DNA of 64,000 nt from Muricauda sp. SCSIO 65647. Its GTDB lineage: Bacteria; Bacteroidota; Bacteroidia; Flavobacteriales; Flavobacteriaceae. The position numbers and the translations under genes are program-made. Shown piece after piece: positions 15,255 to 24,114 of the stretch. The notes below the pieces were generated by a model that saw only the letters and a program-made list of their open reading frames with translations, had not been told where the DNA came from and ran no database searches. The stretch is from assembly GCF_021534965.1 (NCBI RefSeq), contig NZ_CP091037.1, positions 2,673,501 through 2,737,500 on the forward strand. The letters are read 5' to 3'. Position 1 is the first letter of the stretch, and each line of letters opens with the position of its first letter.

Positions 15255-15262
15255 CAAAGGTA
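15255..15262 (-). promoter_or_regulatory. -7 box of kdsA
   Basis: TACCTTTG on the minus strand, 15 bp upstream of the kdsA start, implying a very short leader. Confidence 0.55.
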
Positions 15263-15313
15263 TCTTTTTGGCTTGAAAATTGATGATATCCACAAAATCT
15301 TGAAATTTTGACA

Positions 15314-15910
15314 ATGAGAACTGCCCTGACCGTTTTTTCACTACTTTTTCTAAATGCCCTAATGGCCCAAAACCAAAAAAAAATAGAAGACCAGTTTTTG
15401 CTGAATGTAGCTTGGCCAGGGGTGTCTTATGAATTTGGTATTGCTACGAATACATCCATAAGACTCGATGCGGCTACTTCATTGGGCGTGATTTCTTTCG
15501 ATAACAGTGGTTTTGACCTTTACCCCAGATTTGATGCCCAATTGCGCAGGTATTACAATTTTGACAGAAGGGCGAAGAAAGGAAAGCTGGTCAAGGGCAA
15601 TTCAGGAAATTTTTATGGGATCAACATGTACTATACCTCTGATATTTCTTTGCTCGGTAAGGACTTCGAGCCTGATCTAGCGAATATCATTGTATTCGGC
15701 CCAGCTTCTTTTGAAACTTTCTATATCGGGTTGACGTATGGCTTGCAGCGCACCTATACCTCGGGCTTCAATTGGGGACTGCAGTTTGGTATTGGCGCAA
15801 TTTCAGTGGATTACACCGATACGGGAAGTGCAGTGACGGTGACCGATCAATTTTCGGTTTATCCGAATCTTAGGGTGACCATCGGATGGGTTTTGGGCAA
15901 AAAAGACTGA
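15314..15910 (+). CDS. Putative small outer-membrane beta-barrel protein
   Basis: 198 aa from ATG 15314 (MRTALTVFSLLFLNALMAQ signal peptide); a TTG two codons earlier is less likely. The mature part alternates aromatic and small residues typical of beta-strands (GVSYEFGIATNTSIRLDAA, FYIGLTYGLQRTYTSGFN, LRVTIGWVLG) and is predicted to be an 8-10 strand outer-membrane barrel or similar. No specific family recognised. It stands alone 67 bp before typA. Confidence 0.65.
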   Translation: MRTALTVFSLLFLNALMAQNQKKIEDQFLLNVAWPGVSYEFGIATNTSIRLDAATSLGVISFDNSGFDLYPRFDAQLRRYYNFDRRAKKGKLVKGNSGNFYGINMYYTSDISLLGKDFEPDLANIIVFGPASFETFYIGLTYGLQRTYTSGFNWGLQFGIGAISVDYTDTGSAVTVTDQFSVYPNLRVTIGWVLGKKD

Positions 15911-15951
15911 CCTATTTATGGTGGTCGTGTCGTCTGTGGATTTTATTGCCT

Positions 15952-15959
15952 TACCTTTG
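15952..15959 (+). promoter_or_regulatory. -7 box of typA
   Basis: TACCTTTG, matching TAnnTTTG, 17 bp upstream of the typA start. Confidence 0.5.
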
Positions 15960-15976
15960 CATCCTCAAATTTAGGC

Positions 15977-17776
15977 ATGCAAACAATAAAGAATATCGCC
16001 ATCATAGCCCATGTTGACCATGGCAAGACCACCTTGGTCGATAAGATCATGTACCATTGCCGTCTGTTTCGTGAGAACGAGAACAAGGGTGATCTGATTC
16101 TCGACAACAATGACCTTGAACGTGAACGGGGTATCACCATCGTGTCAAAAAACGTATCGGTGGTATACAAAGACACCAAGATCAATATCATCGATACCCC
16201 GGGCCACGCCGATTTTGGGGGCGAGGTAGAACGGGTGCTGAACATGGCCGATGGCGTGCTGCTATTGGTCGATGCCTTTGAAGGCCCAATGCCACAGACG
16301 CGTTTTGTATTGCAAAAGGCCATTGATTTGGGCCTGAAGCCCTGCGTCGTCATCAATAAGGTAGATAAAGAAAACTGTACCCCTGAAGAAGTGCACGAAA
16401 AGGTTTTTGACCTGATGTTCGAATTGGGAGCAGAAGAATGGCAACTTGATTTTCCGGTGGTGTACGGCTCGGCCAAGAACAATTGGATGGGCGAAGATTG
16501 GAAAACACCTACCGACTCAATAGCGCCATTGTTGGATATGGTCATAGAGCACATTCCTGAATTCAAGCCAGAAACGGGCAGCACACAAATGCTGATCACT
16601 TCCCTTGATTTTTCTTCGTATACGGGGCGTATCGCCATTGGGCGCCTGCAACGGGGAACGTTGAGCGAAGGCCAGAATGTTTCTTTGGTCAAAAGAAATG
16701 GGGACATTGTAAAATCTAAAATCAAAGAGCTCTTTGTTTTTGAGGGATTGGGGCGAAAAAAGGTCGAAACCGTTGCCGTAGGTGATATTTGTGCCATAGT
16801 GGGTATGGAAGCCTTTGAAATCGGTGATACGGTGGCCGATTTTGAAAATCCCGAAAAATTACGGACGATCGCCATTGACGAACCGACCATGAGTATGCTC
16901 TTCACTATCAATGACAGTCCGTTTTTCGGCAAAGATGGCAAGTTTGTTACCTCACGCCATCTAAAAGAACGTTTAGAGCGGGAGCTGGAGAAAAACTTGG
17001 CCCTTAGGGTCGAGGAAACCGATAGCGCCGATAAGTTCATGGTATATGGGCGGGGCGTGCTGCATCTCTCGGTATTGATCGAGACCATGCGCCGCGAGGG
17101 CTATGAATTACAGATAGGACAACCACAGGTCATCATCAAAGAAATCGACGGGGTAAAATGTGAGCCGTTCGAACAAATGACCATTGATTTACCAGAAGGG
17201 GTTTCCGGCAAGGCGGTGGAGATGGTCTCTATCAGAAAAGGAGAAATGGTGAGTATGGAAGCCAAGGGTTCACGAATGCTCTGTGAGTTCATCATTCCGT
17301 CAAGGGGTATTATTGGTTTGCGGAACCAATTGTTGACGGCAACTGCTGGCGAGGCCATCATGGCCCATCGATTTTTGGAATACCAACCCATGAAGGGTGA
17401 GATTTCGCAGCGGATCAATGGTTCGTTGGTCTCTATGGAAAATGGTACGGCGATACCCTATTCCATAGACAAATTGCAAGAACGTGGCAAATTCTTTATC
17501 GATCCCGGTGAGGAAATTTATGAGGGACAAGTAATCGGTGAGAACTCACGTCAAGATGATATGGTGGTCAACGTCACCAAGACAAAAAAACTGACCAATG
17601 TTCGGGCCGCTGGCTCAGATGATAAGTCGCGAATCGTACCGGCCATCAAATTTTCATTGGAAGAAGCCTTGGAATATATTCAAAAAGATGAGTTGGTCGA
17701 AGTGACTCCCAATCATATTAGGCTGCGAAAAATACAGTTAAAAGAGGTCGATAGAAAACGTAGCAAAGCGGTTTAG
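15977..17776 (+). CDS. typA: Translational GTPase TypA/BipA
   Basis: 599 aa, full length. G1 AHVDHGKTT (~11-19), switch I with RERGITI, G3 DTPGHADF, G4 NKVDK and G5 GSAKN are all present. Domain II, the EF-G-like domains III and V and the TypA-specific C-terminal domain ([17 protein letters not shown]) follow. TypA acts on the 50S ribosome and helps assembly and translation under stress or cold. The stop overlaps the convergent glucokinase gene by 4 bp. A TAnnTTTG box lies just upstream. Confidence 0.97.
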   Translation: MQTIKNIAIIAHVDHGKTTLVDKIMYHCRLFRENENKGDLILDNNDLERERGITIVSKNVSVVYKDTKINIIDTPGHADFGGEVERVLNMADGVLLLVDAFEGPMPQTRFVLQKAIDLGLKPCVVINKVDKENCTPEEVHEKVFDLMFELGAEEWQLDFPVVYGSAKNNWMGEDWKTPTDSIAPLLDMVIEHIPEFKPETGSTQMLITSLDFSSYTGRIAIGRLQRGTLSEGQNVSLVKRNGDIVKSKIKELFVFEGLGRKKVETVAVGDICAIVGMEAFEIGDTVADFENPEKLRTIAIDEPTMSMLFTINDSPFFGKDGKFVTSRHLKERLERELEKNLALRVEETDSADKFMVYGRGVLHLSVLIETMRREGYELQIGQPQVIIKEIDGVKCEPFEQMTIDLPEGVSGKAVEMVSIRKGEMVSMEAKGSRMLCEFIIPSRGIIGLRNQLLTATAGEAIMAHRFLEYQPMKGEISQRINGSLVSMENGTAIPYSIDKLQERGKFFIDPGEEIYEGQVIGENSRQDDMVVNVTKTKKLTNVRAAGSDDKSRIVPAIKFSLEEALEYIQKDELVEVTPNHIRLRKIQLKEVDRKRSKAV

Positions 17777-18528
17777 ACTTCTTGATGGTGGTGTTCCCGT
17801 AAACAAGAAACGGCAGCACCGATGATGCCTGCATGGTTCATGAGTTCGGCTTTGACTACATGGGTCTCTACATCGATCAAATGGCTGTACTGATTCCATT
17901 TCTTTGAAATTCCCCCGCCGATAATAATCAGATCGGGAGAAACCAAAAGCTCGACGAAGGTCAAAAATTTGTTAAAGCGCTTGCCCCACCTTTCATACGA
18001 TAGGCCCTCGCGTTCCATTGCAGAACTTGCTGCCCAATCTTCAATCTTTCTATATTTTTTATAGGGGATTTGCCCCAATTCGAAATTCGGGATCAATTTT
18101 CCGTTGTAGAAGGCCCCACTGCCCAGACCGGTACCTACGGTGATCATGATGACAAAACCATCTTTTCCTCTTCCCACACCATAGTTCATCGATGCATAGC
18201 CCGCGGCATCGGCATCGTTCACAACGGTAAAGGGTTGTCCGGTAGCTTGGCTGAACAGTTCATCAACATTGACCCCTACCCAGCTCTTGTGAAGATTTCC
18301 CTTTGAAATACAGACTCCGTTTTTGACGATGGTAGGGAAACCACAACCCACGGGCCCCTTGTAGTCAAAGTGTTCGACAAGTTGTGCCACCACCTCGGCC
18401 ATGGCCTTGGGTTTTCGTGATTCGGGAGTGGGTATTCTATGTCTTTCGGTAAGAAGTTCACCAGTATCACTGTTTACCAAGGCACCCTTGATTCCTGAGC
18501 CACCGATATCGATTCCTAAAAGTTCCAT
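17773..18528 (-). CDS. ppgK: ROK-family polyphosphate glucokinase
   Basis: 251 aa. The phosphate-1 motif [13 protein letters not shown] is at 5-17, GCGFPT at 61-66, catalytic Asp105 lies in [19 protein letters not shown] is at 131-140 and [10 protein letters not shown] is near the C-terminus. The ROK zinc motif is absent, and the pattern (including [11 protein letters not shown]) is that of polyphosphate/ATP-glucose phosphotransferases. It makes glucose-6-phosphate using polyphosphate. It is on the same strand 154 bp downstream of the DeoR regulator of the muramic acid locus, but its sequence argues for glucose as substrate. Convergent 4-bp overlap with typA. Confidence 0.85.
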   Translation of the reverse strand: MELLGIDIGGSGIKGALVNSDTGELLTERHRIPTPESRKPKAMAEVVAQLVEHFDYKGPVGCGFPTIVKNGVCISKGNLHKSWVGVNVDELFSQATGQPFTVVNDADAAGYASMNYGVGRGKDGFVIMITVGTGLGSGAFYNGKLIPNFELGQIPYKKYRKIEDWAASSAMEREGLSYERWGKRFNKFLTFVELLVSPDLIIIGGGISKKWNQYSHLIDVETHVVKAELMNHAGIIGAAVSCLREHHHQEV

Positions 18529-18682
18529 AATGGGGTAAATTATTTATGGTGGCAAAGAAACAAAAAGTTTAACGGATTAAGAAGAAATGAAGGCATGCCA
18601 TATTGTGGATTTTCTTCAGAATATGATTATTTCTTCTAAAAATTTGATCGTATTGAACAATTGTTTTCTAGGGGCGCGCCAG

Positions 18683-19438
18683 CTAAAGTATGTTGATATT
18701 TGCTTTTCGATACTCTTCAAGATTCTCACATTTGGGATCCAGTTCTGTTACCAAGGTATCGATGGTGTTGATGTCACAGATTTTGTAGCGGTTTGAAGTG
18801 TTCAATTTTTCTGATATGGTAAGGGAGACCGTTTTTTTGGAAGCCCGTATCATCGCTTTTTTCATTTGGGCGATTTCCCAATCCACCTCGGTGATACCTT
18901 TTTGAATATCGATATAGCCTGTACCCAAAAAGCAAATATCGGCCTTGATTTCTGACAAGATATTTATTGAACTGCCACCGGTGGCCAATTGCGATCTTCT
19001 TGAAAGCTTGCCACCGATAAGATATACCTCATAGCGCTCAGAAGTGTTGTTGATCAATTCAATGGCCATGGGCAAACTCGGGGTGAAGAAAGTCAGGTCA
19101 AGCTTTTTGGGAAGCAGTTTTACCAATTCAATGTTGGTCGATCCGCCACTTATCAATATAACATCTCCTTTTTTCAATAATGATATGCCCTTTTGGGCTA
19201 TCGTCGATTTGCTGCCCAGTTCATAGATTTCCCTTGATCGGTCAGAATACACATTGAATCCGTTTGAAATGGCACCCCCATGTACCTTTCTGAGCTTTTT
19301 TAAAGAATCGAGCTCTTTGACATCTCTTCGTACCGTATCAACAGAGACATTGAGCATACTCGACAAATCGGTCAATAGCACCCTATTGTGTATATGTACT
19401 TCATTGAGAATGATATGATGCCTTTTCTTTTTATCCAT
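18683..19438 (-). CDS. DeoR/GlpR-family transcriptional regulator
   Basis: 251 aa from ATG 19436-19438 (MDKKKRHHIILNEV). The N-terminal HTH at ~5-55 includes LLTDLSSMLNVSVDTVRRDVKEL, followed by the classic RKVHGGA hinge. The C-terminal DeoRC sugar-phosphate sensor has ISGGSTNIELVKLL, GGKLSRRS, ADICFLGTGYID and the KKAMIRASKKTV lysine pair. A longer frame to 19480 begins in the operator region and is rejected. It is divergent from susC of a MurNAc-type locus; the effector is probably a sugar phosphate from that pathway (MurNAc-6-P or GlcNAc-6-P, inference). Inverted repeats fill the shared promoter region. Confidence 0.9.
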   Translation of the reverse strand: MDKKKRHHIILNEVHIHNRVLLTDLSSMLNVSVDTVRRDVKELDSLKKLRKVHGGAISNGFNVYSDRSREIYELGSKSTIAQKGISLLKKGDVILISGGSTNIELVKLLPKKLDLTFFTPSLPMAIELINNTSERYEVYLIGGKLSRRSQLATGGSSINILSEIKADICFLGTGYIDIQKGITEVDWEIAQMKKAMIRASKKTVSLTISEKLNTSNRYKICDINTIDTLVTELDPKCENLEEYRKANINIL

Positions 19439-19443
19439 GAAAA

Positions 19444-19451
19444 CAAATATA
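19444..19451 (-). promoter_or_regulatory. -7 box of the DeoR regulator gene
   Basis: TATATTTG on the minus strand, ending only 5 bp before the ATG at 19438. If used, the mRNA is nearly or fully leaderless. Confidence 0.45.
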
Positions 19452-19454
19452 AAA

Positions 19455-19486
19455 ATCTTTTTTGCCATTAAAAACGGCAAAAAGAT
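19455..19486. promoter_or_regulatory. Operator-like inverted repeat next to the DeoR gene
   Basis: ATCTTTTTTGCC (19455-19466) faces GGCAAAAAGAT (19476-19486), differing by one T. It lies immediately upstream of the regulator's -7 box, where binding would give autoregulation. Confidence 0.45.
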
Positions 19487-19520
19487 ACTTTTCTGATATC
19501 TAATAATGTTAATTTATCCA

Positions 19521-19556
19521 TTTTGCAATAAATTATTGCATTAAAACATTGCAAAA
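19521..19556. promoter_or_regulatory. Operator-like repeats upstream of susC
   Basis: GCAATAA-A-TTATTGC (19525-19539) is a perfect palindrome, and TTTTGCAAT (19521-19529) also pairs with ATTGCAAAA (19548-19556). Three TTGCAAT-type half-sites therefore precede the susC promoter, overlapping its -33 element (TTG 19549-19551). Confidence 0.5.
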
Positions 19557-19571
19557 ATTGAATTATTATGC

Positions 19572-19579
19572 TAGGTTTG
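19572..19579 (+). promoter_or_regulatory. Promoter of the susC operon
   Basis: TAGGTTTG fits TAnnTTTG, with TTG at 19549-19551 placed 20 bp upstream, and the susC ATG 30 bp downstream. Confidence 0.6.
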
Positions 19580-19608
19580 TTTGCAAAGCTCACTAAAAGA
19601 ACACGATT

Positions 19609-22600
19609 ATGAAAAAAGCACAGTACCGGCTGCTGTTTCTGTTTATGATTTTATTTGCGCATATATCTTTTGCGCAATCGGTCACGATTTCAGGAACGGT
19701 CAGCGACAGTGAAGGCCAGCCATTACCAGGGGCAAGTGTCTTCATCAAGGGCACTTCCATTGGAGGTGTGACCGATTTTGATGGGAATTTCAGTTTTGTG
19801 GCAGATGATACGGCCAGCAAAACGCTCGTCATCAGTTATATTGGCTTTAAGAGCCAAGAGATAGCGCTTACCGGGCAAGACCAACAGTTGAATGTAACAT
19901 TGGCCGAAGATTCCAACAATTTGGATGAGGTAATTGTTGTGGGATCCTCGTTGACCCAAGAGCGCAAGAAATTGGGCAACGCCATTACGACCGTCAAGGC
20001 GGTTGAATTGACCAAAGTGGCCCCTCCAAACGTTATTACCTCCTTACAGGGTAAAGTACCCGGCGCACAGATAACACAAAACTCAGGTGATCCTGCCGGG
20101 GGATTTTCCATTCGCCTGAGGGGGGTGAGTACCATACAAGGGTCTTCTGAGCCCCTTTACGTAGTTGATGGGGTCGTGGTCAGTAACCTTACGACCAATG
20201 TGACCAATCTAAATGTTCCTGCCGGGGATGCCAGTCCGGGGCAAAACAGAATGGTCGACATCAACCCGAACGACATCGATAACATAAACTTGCTCAATGG
20301 CGCGGCAGCGGCAGCCATTTACGGTTCGCGGGCGTCAAACGGAGTGGTGATCATTACCACCAAAAAAGGAAGGTATACCGAAGATGGTCCTGAAATGTTT
20401 TTTAAGAGTACCTTCAACGTAAATACCGTTCGAAAAAAACTGGATCTTAACTTGAGGGGTGAAGAATTTGAGACCATCGCCAACAGCCCACTTACGGGAA
20501 GGCTATGGCCCATCTTTGGTTTTAACCCCGATACGGGCGACCTGACCCCCTTTAGGTTCCTCTCTTCAAACAAGTTCAATACGACCAGGTACGATTATCA
20601 AGATGATATCTTTCAAACAGGTTTAGGCACCGACAACTATTTCTCAATTAGCGATGGCAATGAAAAAATGAATTACCATGCTTCCATTGGCTATTTGGCC
20701 AACGAGGGAATTATTAGGAACACCAATTACCAACGCCTGTCTGCACGTGTTAATTTTTCTCACAAGATAGCCGACTGGATCTCTTATGACCTTGGCCTTT
20801 ACTTTGCCAATAGCAATTCAGACGAGAAACCTGACGGCAATGTATTTTGGAGCCCGATAAATTCGGTGAACATTACCAATAATGTTTTTGACCTATCGCA
20901 AAGAGATTCCAATGGAAACCTGTTGGCAGTTGAGCAAACCAGGGTAAATCCGTTGAGCATTATTGAAACCTTTGACATCACGCAAAAGGTGAACCACTTC
21001 ATTCCGAGTCTTCACGTGAGGATCAACCCAATCGAAAACCTTACTATCGATCAGATTTTGGGTGTTGACACCTATAACCAAGAAGGCAATATTTTTATCC
21101 CGATATATCCCTACGAAAATGTGAATCCGGCCTATTTCAATTTAGGATATAGGGGAGAGGCCGAAGCCAAGGTGTTCAATTGGAATTATGATATCAATGT
21201 TACCTATGACTGGGACATATCTTCAAAACTGAATTCACAGACCACGGCCGGATACAACTTTCAGGCCAGTGAGCTGGAGTTTGACGGAACCCAAGGAAGG
21301 GATTTGGACGCTTCTGGCGACCCTACCGTACCTTTGCAAACACAGCCTATTGATTCAAACCTTGATATTTTTGGTGTCTTTTTGCAAGAGACGTTATCAT
21401 ACGATGACAAACTATTCCTAACCTTGGCGGGAAGGATAGATGGTGCGACCAACTTCGATGTTGATAACCGAACAAACTTCTATCCTAAAATATCCGGCTC
21501 CTACCTGATATCCAATGAGCCCTTTTGGTCTGAAAACAGCTTTATAAACTCAGCGAGATTAAGGGCCTCATATGGTGAGGCGGGTAACCTGACTGCAATC
21601 GGACCGTATGCGAGATTTGGAAGTTATACGTCCATCGACTTTTTGAGCGATATCACCTTACAGCAGAACAACCGCTTGGGCAACGAAGATTTGGTTCCCG
21701 AACGCACCAAAGAATTTGAGATAGGTGCGGATCTGAGCTTTTTTGATAATCGGGCAGGATTACTGTTCTCATATTATAGCCAAAACATTGAAGACCTGAT
21801 TGTCAGTAGGGTGTTGGCGCCATCAATTGGTGGTGCATCGCGTATCGAAAATGTAGGTACCATGGAAAACAAGGGTATAGAGATTTTCGCAAGGGTGACC
21901 CCAATAAAAACACAGGATTTGACCTGGAACGTAACGGCCAATTTCAGTAGAAACCGAAACGAGGTCATAGAGACCATCGGAGGCGATATTACTATTGCCA
22001 ACGTCGCTGGGGCACCGCCGGTAGTGCAAGAAGGACAGCCATTGGGGGTATTCTTCGGAACGTATTTTGCACGGGACGATAGTGGAGATTTGATCTTGAC
22101 CGATTCTTCAACCGAAGGGGTTCCTGCAGGTGTTCCCCAGGTAGAACGGGGTGATTTGGCTACAGGCCAGCCACAACGTGATGCAAACGGCCAACCTACG
22201 GGTGATGTACTGCGAAGGGTGATAGGCGATCCAAATCCTGATTACATTTTAGGGTTTGGCACAGATCTTACCTATAAGAACTTCTCGTTTTCAATGCTTT
22301 GGGAGTCAGTACAGGGTGTTGACATTTTCGATGCAGATAAGCGAACCCGACAAGGGGTCGGTCTAGGTAGGCTCGCCGAGCAAGAGCTTACGGGAGAGCT
22401 TCCCAGGGGTTATATTGCAAGTATTTACCCCATTGAGGAATTCAGGATGGAAGACGGTTCATTTGTCAAACTCAGGGAACTGGCCTTTACGTACGAGTTT
22501 CCATCCTTATTCAATGATAGGTTAAAAAATACAAGGGTTTCCTTGATCGGAAGGAACTTGATTTCATTCGATGATTTCTTCAGCTATGATCCCGAGACCA

Positions 22601-22695
22601 ATGCCGGAGGTCAGTCGAACCTGCTCAGGGCAGTGAATTTTGGTAATGTTCCCATTCCTGCCACTTTTGCCCTATCTGTAAGTACTAACTTTTAA
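19609..22695 (+). CDS. SusC/RagA-family TonB-linked outer-membrane transporter
   Basis: 1028 aa. Signal peptide at 1-23 (ends SFAQS), then a CarboxypepD_reg-like domain at ~26-105 (VSGTVSDSEGQPLPGASV-type segment TISGTVSDSEGQPLPGAS, GVTDFDGNFSF), TonB-box-like region DEVIVVGSS, the plug (LQGKVPGAQI, RIRG-type RLRGVSTIQGSSEPLYVVDG, GAAAAAIYGSRASNGVVII) and a 22-strand barrel ending in SVSTNF. With SusD it forms a lidded importer for oligosaccharides or glycopeptides. Genes downstream (susD, NamZ-like, symporter, murQ) point to muropeptide-derived sugars. The operon is probably repressed by the divergent DeoR protein. Confidence 0.95.
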   Translation: MKKAQYRLLFLFMILFAHISFAQSVTISGTVSDSEGQPLPGASVFIKGTSIGGVTDFDGNFSFVADDTASKTLVISYIGFKSQEIALTGQDQQLNVTLAEDSNNLDEVIVVGSSLTQERKKLGNAITTVKAVELTKVAPPNVITSLQGKVPGAQITQNSGDPAGGFSIRLRGVSTIQGSSEPLYVVDGVVVSNLTTNVTNLNVPAGDASPGQNRMVDINPNDIDNINLLNGAAAAAIYGSRASNGVVIITTKKGRYTEDGPEMFFKSTFNVNTVRKKLDLNLRGEEFETIANSPLTGRLWPIFGFNPDTGDLTPFRFLSSNKFNTTRYDYQDDIFQTGLGTDNYFSISDGNEKMNYHASIGYLANEGIIRNTNYQRLSARVNFSHKIADWISYDLGLYFANSNSDEKPDGNVFWSPINSVNITNNVFDLSQRDSNGNLLAVEQTRVNPLSIIETFDITQKVNHFIPSLHVRINPIENLTIDQILGVDTYNQEGNIFIPIYPYENVNPAYFNLGYRGEAEAKVFNWNYDINVTYDWDISSKLNSQTTAGYNFQASELEFDGTQGRDLDASGDPTVPLQTQPIDSNLDIFGVFLQETLSYDDKLFLTLAGRIDGATNFDVDNRTNFYPKISGSYLISNEPFWSENSFINSARLRASYGEAGNLTAIGPYARFGSYTSIDFLSDITLQQNNRLGNEDLVPERTKEFEIGADLSFFDNRAGLLFSYYSQNIEDLIVSRVLAPSIGGASRIENVGTMENKGIEIFARVTPIKTQDLTWNVTANFSRNRNEVIETIGGDITIANVAGAPPVVQEGQPLGVFFGTYFARDDSGDLILTDSSTEGVPAGVPQVERGDLATGQPQRDANGQPTGDVLRRVIGDPNPDYILGFGTDLTYKNFSFSMLWESVQGVDIFDADKRTRQGVGLGRLAEQELTGELPRGYIASIYPIEEFRMEDGSFVKLRELAFTYEFPSLFNDRLKNTRVSLIGRNLISFDDFFSYDPETNAGGQSNLLRAVNFGNVPIPATFALSVSTNF

Positions 22696-22705
22696 AAAAA
22701 GAGCC

Positions 22706-24013
22706 ATGAAAAATATTAAGAATATCATCATACTTGGCATATTGGTCATGTTCGCTTCATCATGTGATAAAGAGTACTTAGATCCGAATTCGACCTTAGA
22801 GCCCGATGTAGTCAATAGCACCGATAACTTGGTGGCTTTGATCAATGGTGTACAACAAAGATGGAGTACCGATAGGGCGGGCATCATTTACACCAGCACC
22901 CATTTAACCGGATTGAACACAGGTGAACTGAGATTGCTAAACCCAGGTAACCTGGGTGAGAACGAGGTATTGTTGGGAGGTGACGATATCAACGGGGGCA
23001 ACGAGATCTTGAACAATATCTGGACCAATGCCATGCTCTGTAGAAAAGAGGCCACCACGGTGATCACATCTGCAGATATCGCTACTGACGATGCCACAAC
23101 CGCCAATTCACTCAAGGCCTATGGATTGTTCTATAGGGCATTGGTGCATGGAACATTGATCCAGTTTTTTGAGAGTATCCCGCTTGAAATCATTGAGGAT
23201 GCATCGTTTCAAGACCGTTCTACGGTATTGCAAAGTGTAATTACCGATTTGACGGAGGCCAGGGGATATGTGCAAGCCGGACTTTCTTCAGAAATTACCT
23301 CTGGGGTGTTCAGCTCTGTGGATATCGGTAACTCAATCGATGCCATGCTGGCTCGGTTCCATTTAATGGCGGGCAATTATACCGAGGCCATTTCGGCCGC
23401 CGATGCGGTTGATCTTTCTGTACAATCGACCTGGGAATACGATGCTTCTATTCCCAATCCGTTGGCATTTTGGTTCGGTTCCCAGAACGTAACGCAGGCA
23501 AGGGATGCCAATTTTGCCCTGCCAGCAGGTTTGGTACCTGATCCCAGTGATGAAAGAGTGCCTTTTTATGTAACGCTGCCCGACCCGGTCAACGATCCGG
23601 CCAACTATCAGCTTATTGGTTTTTGGCCAGATAACTTGATTGAAATTCCCGTATATCTGCCCGGTGAGATGTTGCTGATAAAAGCTGAGGCGTACGCAAG
23701 AAGCAATGATCTGACCAATGCTGTGACAGAATTGGATGCCGTATTGACCAAGACAGCGGCCCAAGACGCTTTTGGGGTGGGTGCAAACCTACCCGCATAC
23801 GCCGGTGCTGTCGAACAGCAGGCCGTGCTCGATGAGATATACAGAAACAGAAGAATAGAGCTCTATTTGACGAGTTTAGGACTTGAAGATAGTAGAAGGT
23901 TCGGCAGGCCGGGTCCGTCAGACGCGAATCCTGAGCGAAACAGAAATTTTTATCCTTATCCCAATGCCGAAAGGGATAATAATGACAATACTCCTGCGAA
24001 CCCATCCCTATAA
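22706..24013 (+). CDS. RagB/SusD-family nutrient-binding lipoprotein
   Basis: 435 aa, 10 bp after susC. The lipoprotein signal ends MFASSC (Cys20), typical of surface-exposed SusD proteins, and the Asp/Glu-rich residues just after (DKEYLDPNS) match a surface-export signal. TPR helices (NAMLCRKEATTVI, YTEAISAADAVD) and the C-terminal RNRRIELYLTSLGLEDSRRFGRP block are diagnostic. It captures glycans at the cell surface and hands them to SusC. It is followed by a spacer with an imperfect terminator, so downstream genes may be expressed at a lower level. Confidence 0.93.
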   Translation: MKNIKNIIILGILVMFASSCDKEYLDPNSTLEPDVVNSTDNLVALINGVQQRWSTDRAGIIYTSTHLTGLNTGELRLLNPGNLGENEVLLGGDDINGGNEILNNIWTNAMLCRKEATTVITSADIATDDATTANSLKAYGLFYRALVHGTLIQFFESIPLEIIEDASFQDRSTVLQSVITDLTEARGYVQAGLSSEITSGVFSSVDIGNSIDAMLARFHLMAGNYTEAISAADAVDLSVQSTWEYDASIPNPLAFWFGSQNVTQARDANFALPAGLVPDPSDERVPFYVTLPDPVNDPANYQLIGFWPDNLIEIPVYLPGEMLLIKAEAYARSNDLTNAVTELDAVLTKTAAQDAFGVGANLPAYAGAVEQQAVLDEIYRNRRIELYLTSLGLEDSRRFGRPGPSDANPERNRNFYPYPNAERDNNDNTPANPSL

Positions 24014-24061
24014 GGAAAAAGTTCTGTAGGAAATACAGAAATAGTTTGAGTTAATTTGTTG

Positions 24062-24099
24062 TGCCCAGGGCAAGATATTTTTGGCTTGGGCATATTTTT
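24062..24099 (+). terminator. Leaky terminator/attenuator between susD and the muramidase gene
   Basis: TGCCCAGGGC (24062-24071) pairs imperfectly with GGCTTGGGCA (24083-24092), followed by TA and a six-base T-run. It sits inside an apparent operon, so partial termination is more likely than full. Confidence 0.5.
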
Positions 24100-24114
24100 T
24101 CTTAATTGGAAAAT

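Noticed and set aside
15943-17088. 381-residue minus-strand ORF
   Set aside because: Fully antisense to typA, low-complexity Ser/Thr-rich reading of a conserved gene; no family likeness.
17773-18528. ROK kinase as the dedicated MurNAc kinase
   Set aside because: Its motifs match polyphosphate glucokinase and it lacks any sign of MurNAc specificity; kept only as a question in the findings.
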